Source of the DNA: Phycomyces nitens
Lineage: Eukaryota > Mucoromycota > Mucoromycetes > Mucorales > Phycomycetaceae
Direction of reading: 5' to 3'
Assembly (NCBI GenBank): GCA_022702545.1
Contig: JAHRBC010000001.1
Span: 8,122,001 to 8,186,000 of the forward strand
DNA: 64,000 nucleotides
The notes below the pieces were generated by a model. It made no database searches. It was not told where the DNA came from and saw nothing but the letters and a program-made list of their open reading frames with translations. Made by a program: the position numbers and the translations under genes. Shown piece after piece: positions 24,866 to 36,465 of this stretch (positions are counted from its first letter, which is position 1; every line of letters begins with the position of its first letter).

Positions 24866-26661
24866 ATGAATCCTATTGACCAAATGCGCGCCCAGGTGTG
24901 CAAGGAACTCAAGGGCTCCATTATTATCGTTGGTAAGTTGTGTGCCTGAAAAAATATATATTTAAAGCATCTCAATGGGTTTGGTAATGAGCACCATTAC
25001 CACATTGCCAAACACATTGCATTGTCCTCTTGAGGCTTCTTTATTGACCCAGCACTCTAGTTCTCGGTGCGTCTGGAGATCTTGCTAAAAAGAAGACCTA
25101 CCCCGCCTTGTTCCGCCTGTTCAACTATGGCTTCTTGCCCGAAAACACATTTATTGTTGGTTATGCCCGCTCAAAGATGTCTCATGAAGAGTATCTTGAT
25201 CGTATTACGCGTTACATCAAGGTCAAGGGTGCCGAGGAAAATATTGAGCGCTTTAAGAAAATCACTTCCTATCACCAGGGACAGTATGATGATGACAAAT
25301 CTTTCCAGTCGCTCAATGACTATCTCAAGACTCTCGAGGAGGAACGTGGGATAGATGTCGGAAAGCGAAACCGGCTATTCTACATGGCCCTTCCTCCGTC
25401 TGTTTTTATCCCTGTGGCCCATGGTTTAAAGAAGAACGTGTATGCCAAGGAAGGGTCTACAAGGGTTGTTGTTGAGAAGCCATTTGGAATGGATTCTGCT
25501 AGTTCCAAGCACCTGGCCGAGTCTCTTGCAAAGTGCTTTTCTGAGGAAGAGGTAGAGTTATCCGACTATTTTTTTTGTTTGTTTGTTAAATGGCCCATTT
25601 AACCTCCCAGTATACACAATATAGGTCTATCGCATCGATCATTACTTGGGCAAGGAAATGGTCAAGAACCTGATGGTGATCCGGTTCGCCAACATCTTCT
25701 TTTCGCAGATCTGGGATCGCAAGTACATTGATAGTGTCCAGATTACTTTCAAGGAGCCTTTTGGTTCAGAGGGTCGAGGAGGATACTTTGATGAATTTGG
25801 CATCATTCGAGACGTGATTCAGAACCGTAAGTAAAAAGAAAAGAAAAGAAAAGGCACTTGGGAAACTATTGGCTGACTAGTAGAGTCCTATAAGATCTCT
25901 TGCAGGTCCTGTCCATTGTCGCCATGGAGCGCCCAATCTCTACAGAGGCAGAGGCCATTCGTGATGAAAAGGTCAAGGTCCTCAAGTGCATTCCTCCTAT
26001 TGAACTGTCAGACGCCCTTTTGGGACAGTATGTGGCTGCCAACGGAAAGCCTGGCTATCTCGAGGACGAGACATTAAAGGACAAGAACAGCTTGACACCT
26101 ACGTTTGCAGCACTGGTATGCTGGGTCCAGAACGAACGCTGGGAAGGTGTGCCATTTATCCTAAAGGCAGGCAAGGCCCTGAATGATGCCAAGGTGGAGA
26201 TCAGAATCCAATTCCGGAACGTGGCGGGTAATCTGTACAAGGGTGCAGCCCGCAATGAGCTTGTGCTGCGAGTCCAACCAGAAGAGGCAGTCTACATCAA
26301 GTTCAACAACAAGGAACCCGGTTTATCGTACCACACTATCCAGACTGACCTTGACTTGACCTATCACAATCGTTACAAGGACCTCGATATTCCCGATGCC
26401 TATGATTCCTTGTTGCTGGATGTGATGCGTAAAGACCACTCCAACTTTGTGCGTGCCGACGAGCTAGAGGCAGCATGGAAGATCTTTACGCCCTTGTTGC
26501 ACACGATTGATAAGAGAGAGGGGGTTAAGATTGAGGATTATGCATATGGCTCAAGAGGACCAGCTCAGTTGGATGATTTTGTGAAGCGTTATGGCTATGA
26601 TCGATCTAAATCTCATTATTCATGGCCCATTCAAAAGGTGGGTCCTTCAAAGGAACAATAA
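24866..26661 (+). CDS. ZWF1: Glucose-6-phosphate 1-dehydrogenase
   Basis: Four exons (24866-24932, 25061-25551, 25625-25826, 25895-26661) join in frame to 508 residues, the usual length. It oxidises glucose-6-phosphate with NADP+ as the first step of the oxidative pentose phosphate pathway in the cytosol. Visible motifs are the NADP-binding [16 protein letters not shown] near residue 25, RVVVEKPFG, and the substrate/catalytic [11 protein letters not shown] with the expected Lys and His near residue 190. The C-terminal part includes [15 protein letters not shown] and [10 protein letters not shown]. The exon 3/4 acceptor must be the AG at 25893-25894, because the later CAG at 25904-25906 would remove conserved residues. 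Exon codons are more GC-rich at third positions than the neighbours, as expected for a well-expressed gene. Confidence 0.97.
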
Positions 26662-26923
26662 ACATGGTCAAGATGTTATGTTATGTTATATATATATATA
26701 TTGGTATGTAATATAAAGGGCTAAAATGGTGAATAATCGTGAGTGTACGTGAGTATTTAGATGGGTGTAAGAAAGATATATATATATAAATGTGCGTGTG
26801 CGTGTGTCTGTCTGTGTGTGTGTGTGCGTGTGCGTGTATGTGTATAGTCTGCGCAATAAGTTAAAAGCTTTAGTTTATGTTTTATACTTTGATGTAGATG
26901 TGGTGTATAATTATGAATTGCTT
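26662..26923. other. Convergent 3' spacer with TA and GT/GC repeats
   Basis: 262 bp between the ZWF1 and cyclin stop codons. It contains a TA run (about 26688-26701) and a GTGC/GTGT run (26789-26843). No gene. Confidence 0.7.
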
Positions 26924-27847
26924 TAAAACGGCTCGTCGCCTTCCCTAGGAGACGCTGAGTGGGGAGGAGTTGGGAGACGATGTGGACCATGGTCAGGATG
27001 CCAAGTATGACGATGCTGTGTATAGACTTTGGCTTCATAAAGCACATCAAAGGAGTGCGAGGGAGTGACTCCACGGCTCTCTTTAGAGTCCTCGGTATGA
27101 TCTGGCTTGTGGCGGGAGGTTGATCGAGAATGAGCATGCCGTGTTGGCATCGTTTCGCTCTTGACTCTTCCTAAAGAATGCTCAAGGTCTGTATAGGTGG
27201 ATGAGTAGGGCTGGCGTCTATCTGAATAGCTATCGACATATGATTTGCGAGGATGTCGTGAGGAATCTACACTGGAGGACCGATGGTTGTCAATAGTTGC
27301 TCTGCAACGTCGTGGTCGGTCATCGGGATGTGCTGGCCGAACAAGACGTTCTTCTTCGGCTTGTAATTTGAGTTCTCTTCGGCGATACTCTGCTTCTCTT
27401 CGCCGTTCTTCTTCTCGCATGCAATGCTGTAATAGCTGGTCGCCGTATTGCTGCAACTCTTCAATTGACACGCTTAGGTTGTAATCGTTGAGCTGAAGGA
27501 ACTCGACTTCGAGTGCATTGAGTTCAGCTACAGGTAGACCGCCCACCTATAACATTTCATATTTTGTTTTTTTTTGATGTTTTTTTTGGGGGGATAACAA
27601 AAGATGAGAAGAGATGTATAGACATGTTGTCTTTGTAGATTCAAAAGTGGTTAAAGATGTAAAGGGGGGGGGGGGGGGGGGGGCATTGAATGTTTCTTTT
27701 CTTCTTCTTCTTCTTTTTAGTTTCTAACATTATTATTATTATAATTATAATAATTATTATTATCATTTATATTATTTGTATTATTTTTCCCTTTTTTCTT
27801 CTTTTCTTTTCTTGTCTACATCCTCATGTCCTTTAATTTATATAGAT

Positions 27848-27883
<36 letters not shown>

Positions 27884-28372
27884 TTCTTTAAAGTCTGACC
27901 AGAACTAGACGTTTCATCCCTGCACTAAACAAAAACAAAAACAAAAGCCGAGAGAGCTCACCTTGGCATAACGCGAGTTTGTAAAAAAGATATCGGAAAA
28001 GAACTTGCTTGCCACCATGATGCCCGAGATGACAAGACGATGGATGTTGTAAGAGTCGATCCGTAAGCCTGAAGAATTGCGGGACATGCGGTCAAAGTAT
28101 ACTAAAAGGCTGAGAAAGCATTCATTGGCACATGGGCAATATTTGAGGATGCGGTTCAGGTAAGAGTGAATGTCAATGTTGGGAATAGACCTGGCATGGA
28201 AGCAGGTATAGGCTGATGCACGCGGATGAGGATGACGCCCACTCTCTACGCTTGCAGCGTACAGTTTATCATTTGTCTTTGTGATGCGCTCTAGCAGGCC
28301 AGTGAGCATCTTGATGGTGTCAGCAGGGGGGTGATTGGCCAGATCATAAGGAAGAGAGGGAGAAATGGGCAT
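26924..28372 (-). CDS. Pho80/PCL-type cyclin
   Basis: Two exons, 28372-27962 and 27546-26924, join in frame at AKV-GGLPVAELN to give about 344 residues. The cyclin box lies in the first 200 residues: SAYTCFHARSIPNIDIHSYL, YCPCANECFLSLLVYFDRM, NIHRLVISGIMVASKFFSD, TNSRYAKVGGLPVAELNALE and FLQLNDYNLSVSIEELQQY. This is the Pho80/Pcl pattern (PF08613). The C-terminal 140 residues are basic and Ser/Arg/His-rich with a coiled segment (EEERRREAEYRRREL). Such cyclins activate Pho85-like kinases in phosphate, glycogen or morphogenesis control; which one here cannot be told. The 415-nt intron is unusually long for the window and contains a run of 20 G on the plus strand and a GT microsatellite. Confidence 0.9.
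27664..27683. repeat. Run of 20 consecutive G (plus strand)
   Basis: An uninterrupted G tract inside the cyclin intron (poly-C on the sense strand). Such tracts are prone to slippage and to sequencing error, so the exact length is uncertain. Confidence 0.9.
27850..27881. repeat. GT dinucleotide microsatellite, about 15 units
   Basis: Uninterrupted GT run in the same cyclin intron, read as CA on the sense strand. Confidence 0.95.
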
Positions 28373-28627
28373 GATGGATGAGAGGGTAGATCGATATAAA
28401 TGTATTAAATATATGTATAAAAAAGAAATATAGGCAAACAAGTGTGTGTGTGTGTGTGTTTTATATATATATAAATACAATAATAAATTATATATTATAT
28501 ATAATTATATATTATACAAGTATATAAATATATGTATAAATAAATAAATAAAATAAAGAATAAAAAACAGTTGGATAGAGAGAGAGGAGGGAGAACAAGT
28601 GACAATGATAATAAAAGGAAGAGGAAG

Positions 28628-28658
<31 letters not shown>

Positions 28659-28874
28659 TGTCTAGCCCTTTAAAAAAAAAAGACAAAAAAAAAAAGACAG
28701 AAAAGGGGAAAAGGGGACTGGCTGATATCGCCTGGATACAATCCCCGCCCCCTTTTTTTCCACTTGGCTTAATGCACTCCGCTTCCCTTGCATGGGGTTT
28801 CTCTCACTCACAGTCAACTTTTCTCTTTCTCTCTTTTGGCCCTTCTTTAGCTCTTACAGTGCTTGTTTTTTGTC
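28373..28874. promoter_or_regulatory. Divergent promoter region cyclin / RCY1
   Basis: 502 bp between divergent starts. It holds TG and TA runs (28441-28475), an ATA-rich block, an AAG/GAA run (28620-28656) with A-rich tracts, and a CT-rich stretch (28799-28850) just upstream of the RCY1 ATG. ORFs here are low-complexity and not genes. Confidence 0.6.
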
Positions 28875-31800
28875 ATGAGCTTCAATAATGATACAGGCAG
28901 CAAGCAGTCCCGCTCCCTACCACCAAATGTCCTCATTCGTATATTTGAGAACCTCCCCATAAGTTCACTTGCCAATGTAGCAATGGTCTCGAGGAGGTTC
29001 AAAGTCCTTGCCTACGACGACGAGATCTGGGATGCCAAATTGAAGATTATGCTAGAATCAGACACTGGTGCTCTAGCTGCCCTTCTTGGTAAATATTCCA
29101 AATTCCTACATTGCAATGTAGTGGAATCAACCTAGTTAACACACACATACACACACACATACACACCCACACACCTACCCACACCAACACAATTACCTAC
29201 ACAATATATGTCTATATATGCATACAACTATATATTTATATATATATCTATGTGTATGTATATATCTATATATAAATTACGACACGACCACCCAAAGAGG
29301 ATCCAAATGCCAAACTGTCACTCATTGACAAGGACACGAGCTTCCTTATCAACAATAAGCCTCTCAGCTCGCTTATTCCTGGCATTTCCCGAGATCCCTA
29401 CAGCGAGCGAGCCAGGGCAAAATCCACAGGTCACGCAAGAGAGCGGTTCAAGGAACTTTATGTCCGAATTGCACCCTATTACATCGATCTTCGTAATACT
29501 CATGGAAAATCCAAAATCCTTCAAGATTTTGGCTCCACTCCAGAAGCATGCGGCAAGACATTGAACCTGCTGGTTGGGCTGGGAAAATGCAGGGTTGTGG
29601 ATGACTGGAGAGAAGTAAGCTCGCTATTTTAGTTTGATAATGAAGAGATGGGTGTGGTAATGAGAATCATCCTTGTTATACCTATTGGGGGAGGCTTATG
29701 ACATAAATGGAACGTCTTTGTTCTAAGCCTTGTTTCTTCATTAGCTTAATGATACAGTCGAAGCGCTGTGTCAGTATTTCGAGAGTGCGTCTCTCCATGA
29801 ATTCGAGGTTGCCTATGACTCCAACAAGCCTGCCGACATGAAGGTGAATGGTAAAGGGTTCAAGGGAGCCTTGGCTAAGATATAAACAATACATAGGTCT
29901 ATGCACATGCGATTATTGCATTGAATGGAGGATCGCTCTGCATTCAGACCTTTCTTCAGAAGCACCCGATATTCTATGATAACCCTTTCAAACCCGAAGA
30001 TAACTTTGTGTAAGTGTTTTGTGACCAATACGAATCTCCTCCCTCTCTCCTCCTCTCCCAGGCAGCTTACTCTCGATAGTTCTTCTGGACTGGACATTGA
30101 GTCCCTCAAGAACCTGTTTGGTGCAATCACAGATTCAATGAAGCAGCAGGCAGAACTTATCAAGCAAGTGTTTCCACCAAGTGCGGATGTGTATTATATG
30201 TTTGCCGACCGAGTATTTGAGGATGTGGTAAGCGTTAACGTTGGGTGTCACAAAACCCTTTCTTAATGAGATTGTGTCTTGTACATAGATGGCAGACTAT
30301 GTCACACAACTCTTGGGAAGAGCACAAACCATAGACTCTAGCAATTACCTATATGCCATCTCTTCTCTACTCACTCTAGTATACTCTCTTGTCGATGTAA
30401 TTACCGGAGATGATGTTGCCATCAAGATTGATAAAGAACGAGGTATCAATCTCCTCTATAAATTATTCTTTCCCTTGTTGGACGACTATCTCGAGGAAGA
30501 AAAAAAGTATGTAGAAAAGAAGTACACAAAGGAAATTGCCGAATGGGTAAGTACTACTTGTATATATCACCCTAGTCCTACTAGCCAACACATCCCCAAG
30601 CTGGTCCCCCCACCTCCCCCTCCCCCTCCTTTTATTTATTCGTGAATATAGAATGAATCTTCCGGGGAGCGCCGGGAAGATCCCTCGGTCCGGCTAACCA
30701 ACCAATCTCGTGAACTATTTAAGCGGTAAGCCTACCAATGTCAATAGATCCATCCTAAACACTCTTTATTAGAAACTACCTCTTGGCATTCAAAAAGGTC
30801 ATTGCATTGCCTATTGACCTTGTGTCTTCAGCAGCAACCACCATTGCCTCTCCTTTCCAGCGCTCCATGCAATTTTCCTTCAAGTCCGAAGACAAGACCG
30901 CCAACAAACGTGCTTCTTCCACCCTCACATCTGTCGAGTCCACCTCAACCTCCACCAGTTTCTCTCCTCAATCGACCCCTCCTTCTACTCCAAAGAATTC
31001 AGTCTCTATTCCTCGACACCAAAAGACCAACTCGACCACTTCCATCTCAAAAGCATCTGTTAATGAATCATCCTCTCTTCATTCTCGCCAGTCTTCCAAG
31101 ACCTCCATAACCACCCCAACAGACTCAAAATCACTCGAGCCTTCTGACGCACTGGAAAATGCCCAGCATGAACTGGATGCCCTCCAGAACCTGTTGAGCC
31201 TGAGTGTTGCAGTCAATATGATCCATGTCAACAAGGACTCTGAAAGGAGAGTCCAGAGATTTATCAATATTGGATTTCCAGGAAGAATGAAACAAGACAT
31301 GTAAGTGTATTATCGCTTGGAATCATTGATATATACAATCTAATAAATACTTTTCTCTCTCTTTAGTCAAAGGACCTTTGAAGCAATCTTTGTAAAGCTA
31401 CTCAAGACCCTTGGCCATGATCACATTCAGATTGCATTTGAAAGGCAAGTGGAACACATCAAGCCCACTTGGTCTAATGATGATTTCAATAAAGAGCGTC
31501 CAAGAGGCTCTTGTCCTACAAGCCAGACCCAGAATCCCTAAAATTCAACAATGGCGAGGTGCCTCCATTGACAGAGTTCTTTGGAATGGTACATCTTGCA
31601 GATTTGATGCAGCATATGGTTCAAGCCTACTATGACGAAGAAATTGTAAGCATATACGATGTAGAGATATTTGCACTAAACATTGCAATTCTCTAGACAA
31701 AATATGTAGACAGGCATGATTTTATGAATGATGTCAACAAGGAAAAGAAATTGTTTGAAAGGCTGTTGGACGATTGTGTGGCTCAGGGCATGGATCATGG

Positions 31801-32595
31801 TATTCAGGTAAGCTACAGGAACCCACCCACCCACCAAGAAGCTGAAATCAATTTAACTAAATATATATATTTATATATTATTGCCAAACAAGGTCCTGTT
31901 GGCTCAGGTAGAAATGATTCTTTCTAGCGAACAGAGACCAGAAGACTATAACCCACCAGATGATATCGATGTTGATCTCAAGCCTACAATGGTATTGTTG
32001 ACAAAGAATTGACGGCTGTGATTAATAAACTTGTTTTAGGCTTGCTATAATTCAATTGAATGTCTCAAAAAGAACATTTCGATGCTTACTGGAGCAGCAG
32101 AAAAATCCACAATGGATCTATTCTTTAGTGAGATTGGCCGCCGGTTCTTTGAGTAAGAAATATATATATATATATGCTTAGTGGCCATCTAATGACTATT
32201 GTACGCAGGGTCCTCTGCAAGCACCTCAAGGCTCAGACTGTAAATGAGATGGGTGGCCTGAGATACATCTGGTAAAGGCCTTGGCCTTGTTTGAACAATT
32301 GTCCATTATTATTATTATTTACTCGTGTAATTCTAGTGATATGAATGCGTATTATGCATTTGCAGTAGATTTGAAGCAGAGGTCTATTACACCCTACTTT
32401 TCTGCTCTCAAATCACTCTCGAACGTGTACATCATCACATCACCACAGGACATCAAGAGTGTGATTCATGATCTGGAAAGATACCATGGTCTGATGCGTA
32501 TTGAAGACCTTTTTGAATTTGCATCCTGTCGAGCAGACTGGCCAACCATCAAAAAGGTTGTTCAAAAAGACATGACGGATTGCACCATCATGTAG
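28875..32595 (+). CDS. RCY1: Recyclin-1: F-box and Sec10-like domain protein
   Basis: Fifteen exons join in frame to 876 residues: 28875-29088, 29298-29614, 29745-29843, 29897-30009, 30062-30227, 30289-30546, 30652-30725, 30773-31300, 31367-31444, 31507-31645, 31697-31807, 31893-31991, 32040-32152, 32209-32271, 32337-32595. The N-terminus has an F-box (LPPNVLIRIFENLPISSLAN, VSRRFKVLAYDDEIW). The body matches the exocyst Sec10-type helical fold of fungal Rcy1. Residues coded by 30850-31140 form a Ser/Thr-rich insert. The last four residues are CTIM, a CaaX prenylation box, also known in yeast Rcy1. Rcy1 recycles membrane proteins from early endosomes and forms an SCF-type complex with Skp1. 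The intron at 31445-31506 uses a GC donor (GCAAGT). Introns 1 (209 nt) and 2 (130 nt) are the longest; intron 1 carries CA repeats. Confidence 0.92.
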
Positions 32596-32792
32596 AACTA
32601 TGTTGGACTACTTGTCAATATTGAATATTATTTTTGTTGTTGTTTTCATCTTAATATTTCTTATTATTTTTATTATTATTATTACTATTATTATTACTAC
32701 TGTCTTTTATGTATATATATATATACTACATTTTATGTGTCCCAAATCTATCGACATCAAGTCTCCATGGTAACATATTGGGTTGCTTATGG
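32596..32792. other. Short convergent 3' spacer
   Basis: About 200 bp of T-rich and TTA-repeat sequence between two stop codons. No gene. Confidence 0.7.
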
Positions 32793-34303
32793 CTAGAGAC
32801 GACGGACCCAATGGGCGCGGTCATGTGGCGATTGTGGTGCTCGTTGTGATCCGCTGCTGCTACTGACGCTTCGTCGTACTGTGGAGTCCATGGGCTGAGA
32901 TCGATATGATGATGATGCGGTACGACATGGATCGGTGGAGTACCTCTGTCCAAACGAGCAGGTCTCATTGTATACACGTGGCGTGGGGTGCCGTGGGTAC
33001 CTTGTATGCCCACGACCAGAAGGCTGCGGACAGGAAGAAGACCATGGTACACCAGAACCCTCATGCTCATAGTCATCCAGGTCGACATCGTACACACTCT
33101 GGAATACATGTCGTCCACCATCCTTTGGCCACCAGCCTCGAGTGTCACCCGAGTTTGGTGTACGCCCAGAAGCATAACGACCATTATATGGCTTCCAAGG
33201 GATACTTTGCGATGTGCGATGAGACGGAGCAACTGGATAGTACATGTAATGAGGGTCATCATCACATGAAAACTCTTCATAGCTGTCATTATAGTCGTCG
33301 CCGTAGTCATAGTAATCGTCGTCATAGACACTATTTTCATTTGTTTCACTTGATTCACTTTCTTCGTCTCTTGTGTAACTATTGTTTCTAGAGCCAGTCG
33401 AATGGGAGCGCGATCGACGAAGAGAAGGCAGTGAAGACGAGATTGGTATAGAGGGATTGCGTCTACGCGGGTGCCAAGGGGATTCTGGTGTCTGGGAGTT
33501 TAGGGTAGCCAAGGACAGTTTCTCTAGCTGGACCTGAGTATTATGGATTGTCTCGAGCATCCGTTGTTCATTCTGGCGATGCTCTGTCTCTCGTTTGGCC
33601 CATTCGGATTTCTCTCTGTTGAACTCGTGTATTCGTTCCTGGAGGGCAGTGATTTCTTCCTGTAGATCATTCTTGCGCATCCCATTTTCAGGGCACCAAA
33701 TGGGGTTCTCCACAAGGTTGTCATGAGAACGAGGTCTTATCGACATGTCTATTAAAATTTGTTATTCTCGGCTTGTTGATGCAATTTTAGATACTTACTG
33801 TTGTGAGTATAGATATCTGTTGATAGACGGGGATTGATGACAACATTAGGATCAAAGGGCGCGGTTAAAAGAGACCTTTGGCCATCTTTTTTGGAATAGA
33901 TTGATTCTGGCTCTTCTACCAAGGTTTTGTCAGTCAGCTCAGCAGAAAGCATGTGTCTGGTTGGTGGGATGACTCTTCGAGGAGTAGGCATTTTTAGTGG
34001 TGGAATTGGTGTTTGTTTTAAGAATTGGGTCTGGTCAGTTGGGGGAGGTGTTTGGTTTCGAATGGTAAAGCAGCGTTGAAGCTGCTGAGGTGATTGCTGT
34101 CTTTGGGTGGGTGTGCTTTTAGAGAGTCGTGGGTAGCCCACAAAGTCAAGTACATCTGAAGGCGATTTTGCTCTTGAAGAAAGAGGAGGGAATGGTCTGG
34201 ATAGGATTCCAGAAGGGTCCGCTGTGGTTGATTTTGTCCTTGGCCGGCCAGAAACGTCCTTTGATGGCTTTCTTTTGGTAGAGAATAGTCTAGAGAGAGC
34301 CAT
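32793..34303 (-). CDS. Uncharacterised coiled-coil, Ser/Arg-rich protein
   Basis: Two exons, 34303-33799 and 33748-32793, give 486 residues; the join (a split AAC codon) follows a standard GTAAGT donor. The ATG at 34303 opens MALSRLFSTKRKPSKDVSG; an in-frame ATG five codons upstream is possible. The first 170 residues are Pro/Ser/Thr-rich and basic. Residues about 190-250 form a coiled coil (LQEEITALQERIHEFNREKS). The rest is Ser/Arg and Asp/Tyr-rich (VYDDDYYDYGDDYND) with a basic tail. I do not recognise a family. Composition suggests a disordered scaffold or cytoskeletal/polarity protein, which is inference only. It is convergent with RCY1. Confidence 0.7.
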
Positions 34304-35006
34304 TTGTAACAACAACAAAAAGAAAAAAAGAGATTGAGAGAGATAGAGAGAGAGAGAGCTGTGATTTGTCCTGAACGATGGGAATTGTCATGTTTTGACT
34401 CACACATAGTATTTTATTCCCACTTTTGGGTATCATCACAACACTGACATTTGTGTTCGTCATGACAACCCAGAAATCAGAATCAAATTGACTTGCAGTT
34501 TGGGATAGACATATGGATTCTCCTTTTTTGGGTCATTTAAGAGTACCCATCAAACCATGGATGTTTTGGTTTTTAGTAGCCTGATTAGCATCATTTATTG
34601 GCTATTTTTGTATACTTTCCAATCGACAGTTGCAATTTAAATTTTTGTATATTGGATTTGCTAGTTGATACCAATGGCAGACCATCGTTTATATATATAT
34701 ATATATTTCAGAATGCAACAAAGGGCCAGGAGAAGGTATTCAATAATCTCAATTTGTTCCACCATGCGAGACAAAACTAAAGGAGGTTGATATAAAAAAA
34801 ATTATATGATCAATAGACTGTTTGTCTAGGTTGATATTGTGTAAAGTAAATGCCAAAAATCCAATGATTTCATCGATAGACCATCTTAATTTTAAATCAA
34901 TGATTATGATTATGATTATGATGAAAAATATGATGAAAAATATCATTTAAATCACCTTTTTTTTTGGTATGATACTTTGCCAAGGTAGCCTCAAGTTTGT
35001 CGATAG
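34304..35006. other. Intergenic region upstream of the coiled-coil gene
   Basis: Presumed promoter of the minus-strand gene near 34304-34450, with GA repeats at 34333-34359, then AT-rich sequence with TA runs. No supported gene. Confidence 0.5.
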
Positions 35007-35283
35007 ATGTCCAAGGCCAAAGTCGCTCTGTTTTTCTTCTTCTTCATTGTATGGACAATATCATTATTTATATGTGTATTGGTAATCATTCAAGACTTTT
35101 TATTTATAAACTACAAGGTCTGGAAGGATATGTTTAAGTGTGGTTTATATAATTGGGTCTCTGATAGAACTATTTTATATTTCAGGTCAACTAGCACAAA
35201 AAGGAGCCTACGGGTGGTTTAGTAATACAATGGTTCGATTTATTCATATGGGAGTCTTGCTAGGCAATATATATGATGTATAG
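35007..35283 (+). CDS. Possible small single-TM protein, three exons
   Basis: The ATG at 35007 opens MSKAKVALFFFFFIVWTISL, a hydrophobic single membrane span. Two short introns would give a protein of about 64 residues ending KGAYGWFSNTMVRFIHMG and stopping at 35281-35283. Assumed introns are 35082 to about 35117 (GTAATC to AAG) and about 35139 to 35185 (GTG donor to TTTCAG). The second donor is weak. No family recognised. It could be a chance assembly in T-rich sequence. Confidence 0.3.
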
Positions 35284-36465
35284 TCTACTAGTCGAAACAT
35301 ATAGCTTGATGTTGCACACTTTTTACATGTCTCTTGATCCATGGCCTTGAAAGTATCATGATAAATTGCACTTTTCTTTGGGAGGCACAACATTTAATAC
35401 TCCAACACACTCGAGTACCCAATCTTTATATATACTTATATATATATATTGGGATTATGGTAGTAAAACTTGTAATCATTTGGAAGTTTGGTCTTGGAAA
35501 CATATATATATAATTCAGGAGAATGGCCATACAGTTGATTATTGATATCCAAAGAGTTATCTATTGAAGAAATAAAAATAAAAAAGTTTCAAATCAACTG
35601 GCTTTTTTGAGAATATTAAACCTTGGCAAATTGGCTGTTGTTCTTTGTAGGCATTCTTTTTTTCAAGGGCAAGAAATATGGTATTAATTGGTGTTTTTAT
35701 TAAATGATGCCTATTAAAAGATCGATTGTTAGCCTACAACACATTGTAGTCTCCTTTTGTGAGTTGATATACCGTCACTTTGAGCAATTATACCCAAAAG
35801 CAGAGCGAGGGAGGGGGGGGGGCTTTTAGTGTTGTTTATGGAGTATAGATGTCTATAGGGTCCAAGTGTCACCAAGTGAGGACTCCTAAAGATTGGAATT
35901 AATGATGTCTTGAAACAAGCATATTTAAAAGAACATTCTCTTTCTGTTCCATTGTGTTTCTTTCCAGTAAATGAAAAAACAAAAAAAGGGTATTTGGAAG
36001 ATCGGATTTTGGTCTACAAACCTGTTTGGATAATTAAGTTGGATATGCATTATGTGATGCCTGTCAAAAAATAATAATAATAATAAAAAAAGGGTCCCTG
36101 AGCAAAGTAAGATATTTATAAACATGATCTGTGCATAGCTAAGCTTTCTTGTTTCCAGAGGTACATATCTAAATATCGTCAAACTCGATAGATTAATGAA
36201 ACAATCTCTTTACATATATTTAATATTCATGGTATATATATATACACTCTTTATAAATCTACTATTGTGTATACATTTATAAAGCAAAATAAAATAATAA
36301 TAATAATAATAATAATAAAGGAGCAAGGTTTGGATGAAACGAGTGGACCTGGTTTTTAAGCACTGCATCCAGAAATTAAAAATGAAGGGGGGATAAGACT
36401 AATGATGAGATGTGAGCAGTAAAGAAGTACAAGAGATATTGTGTGCGTGTGTGTGGGAATTTGGG
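35284..36465. other. Intergenic region, no supported gene
   Basis: AT-rich, with a G-run near 35812-35822, ATA repeats at 36291-36318 and TA runs. The minus-strand ORF at 35925-36182 shows no domain. Confidence 0.5.

Noticed and set aside
32906..33391. His-rich 161-codon plus-strand ORF
   Set aside because: Antisense of the coiled-coil gene's Asp/Tyr/Ser-rich part; no start context or domain.
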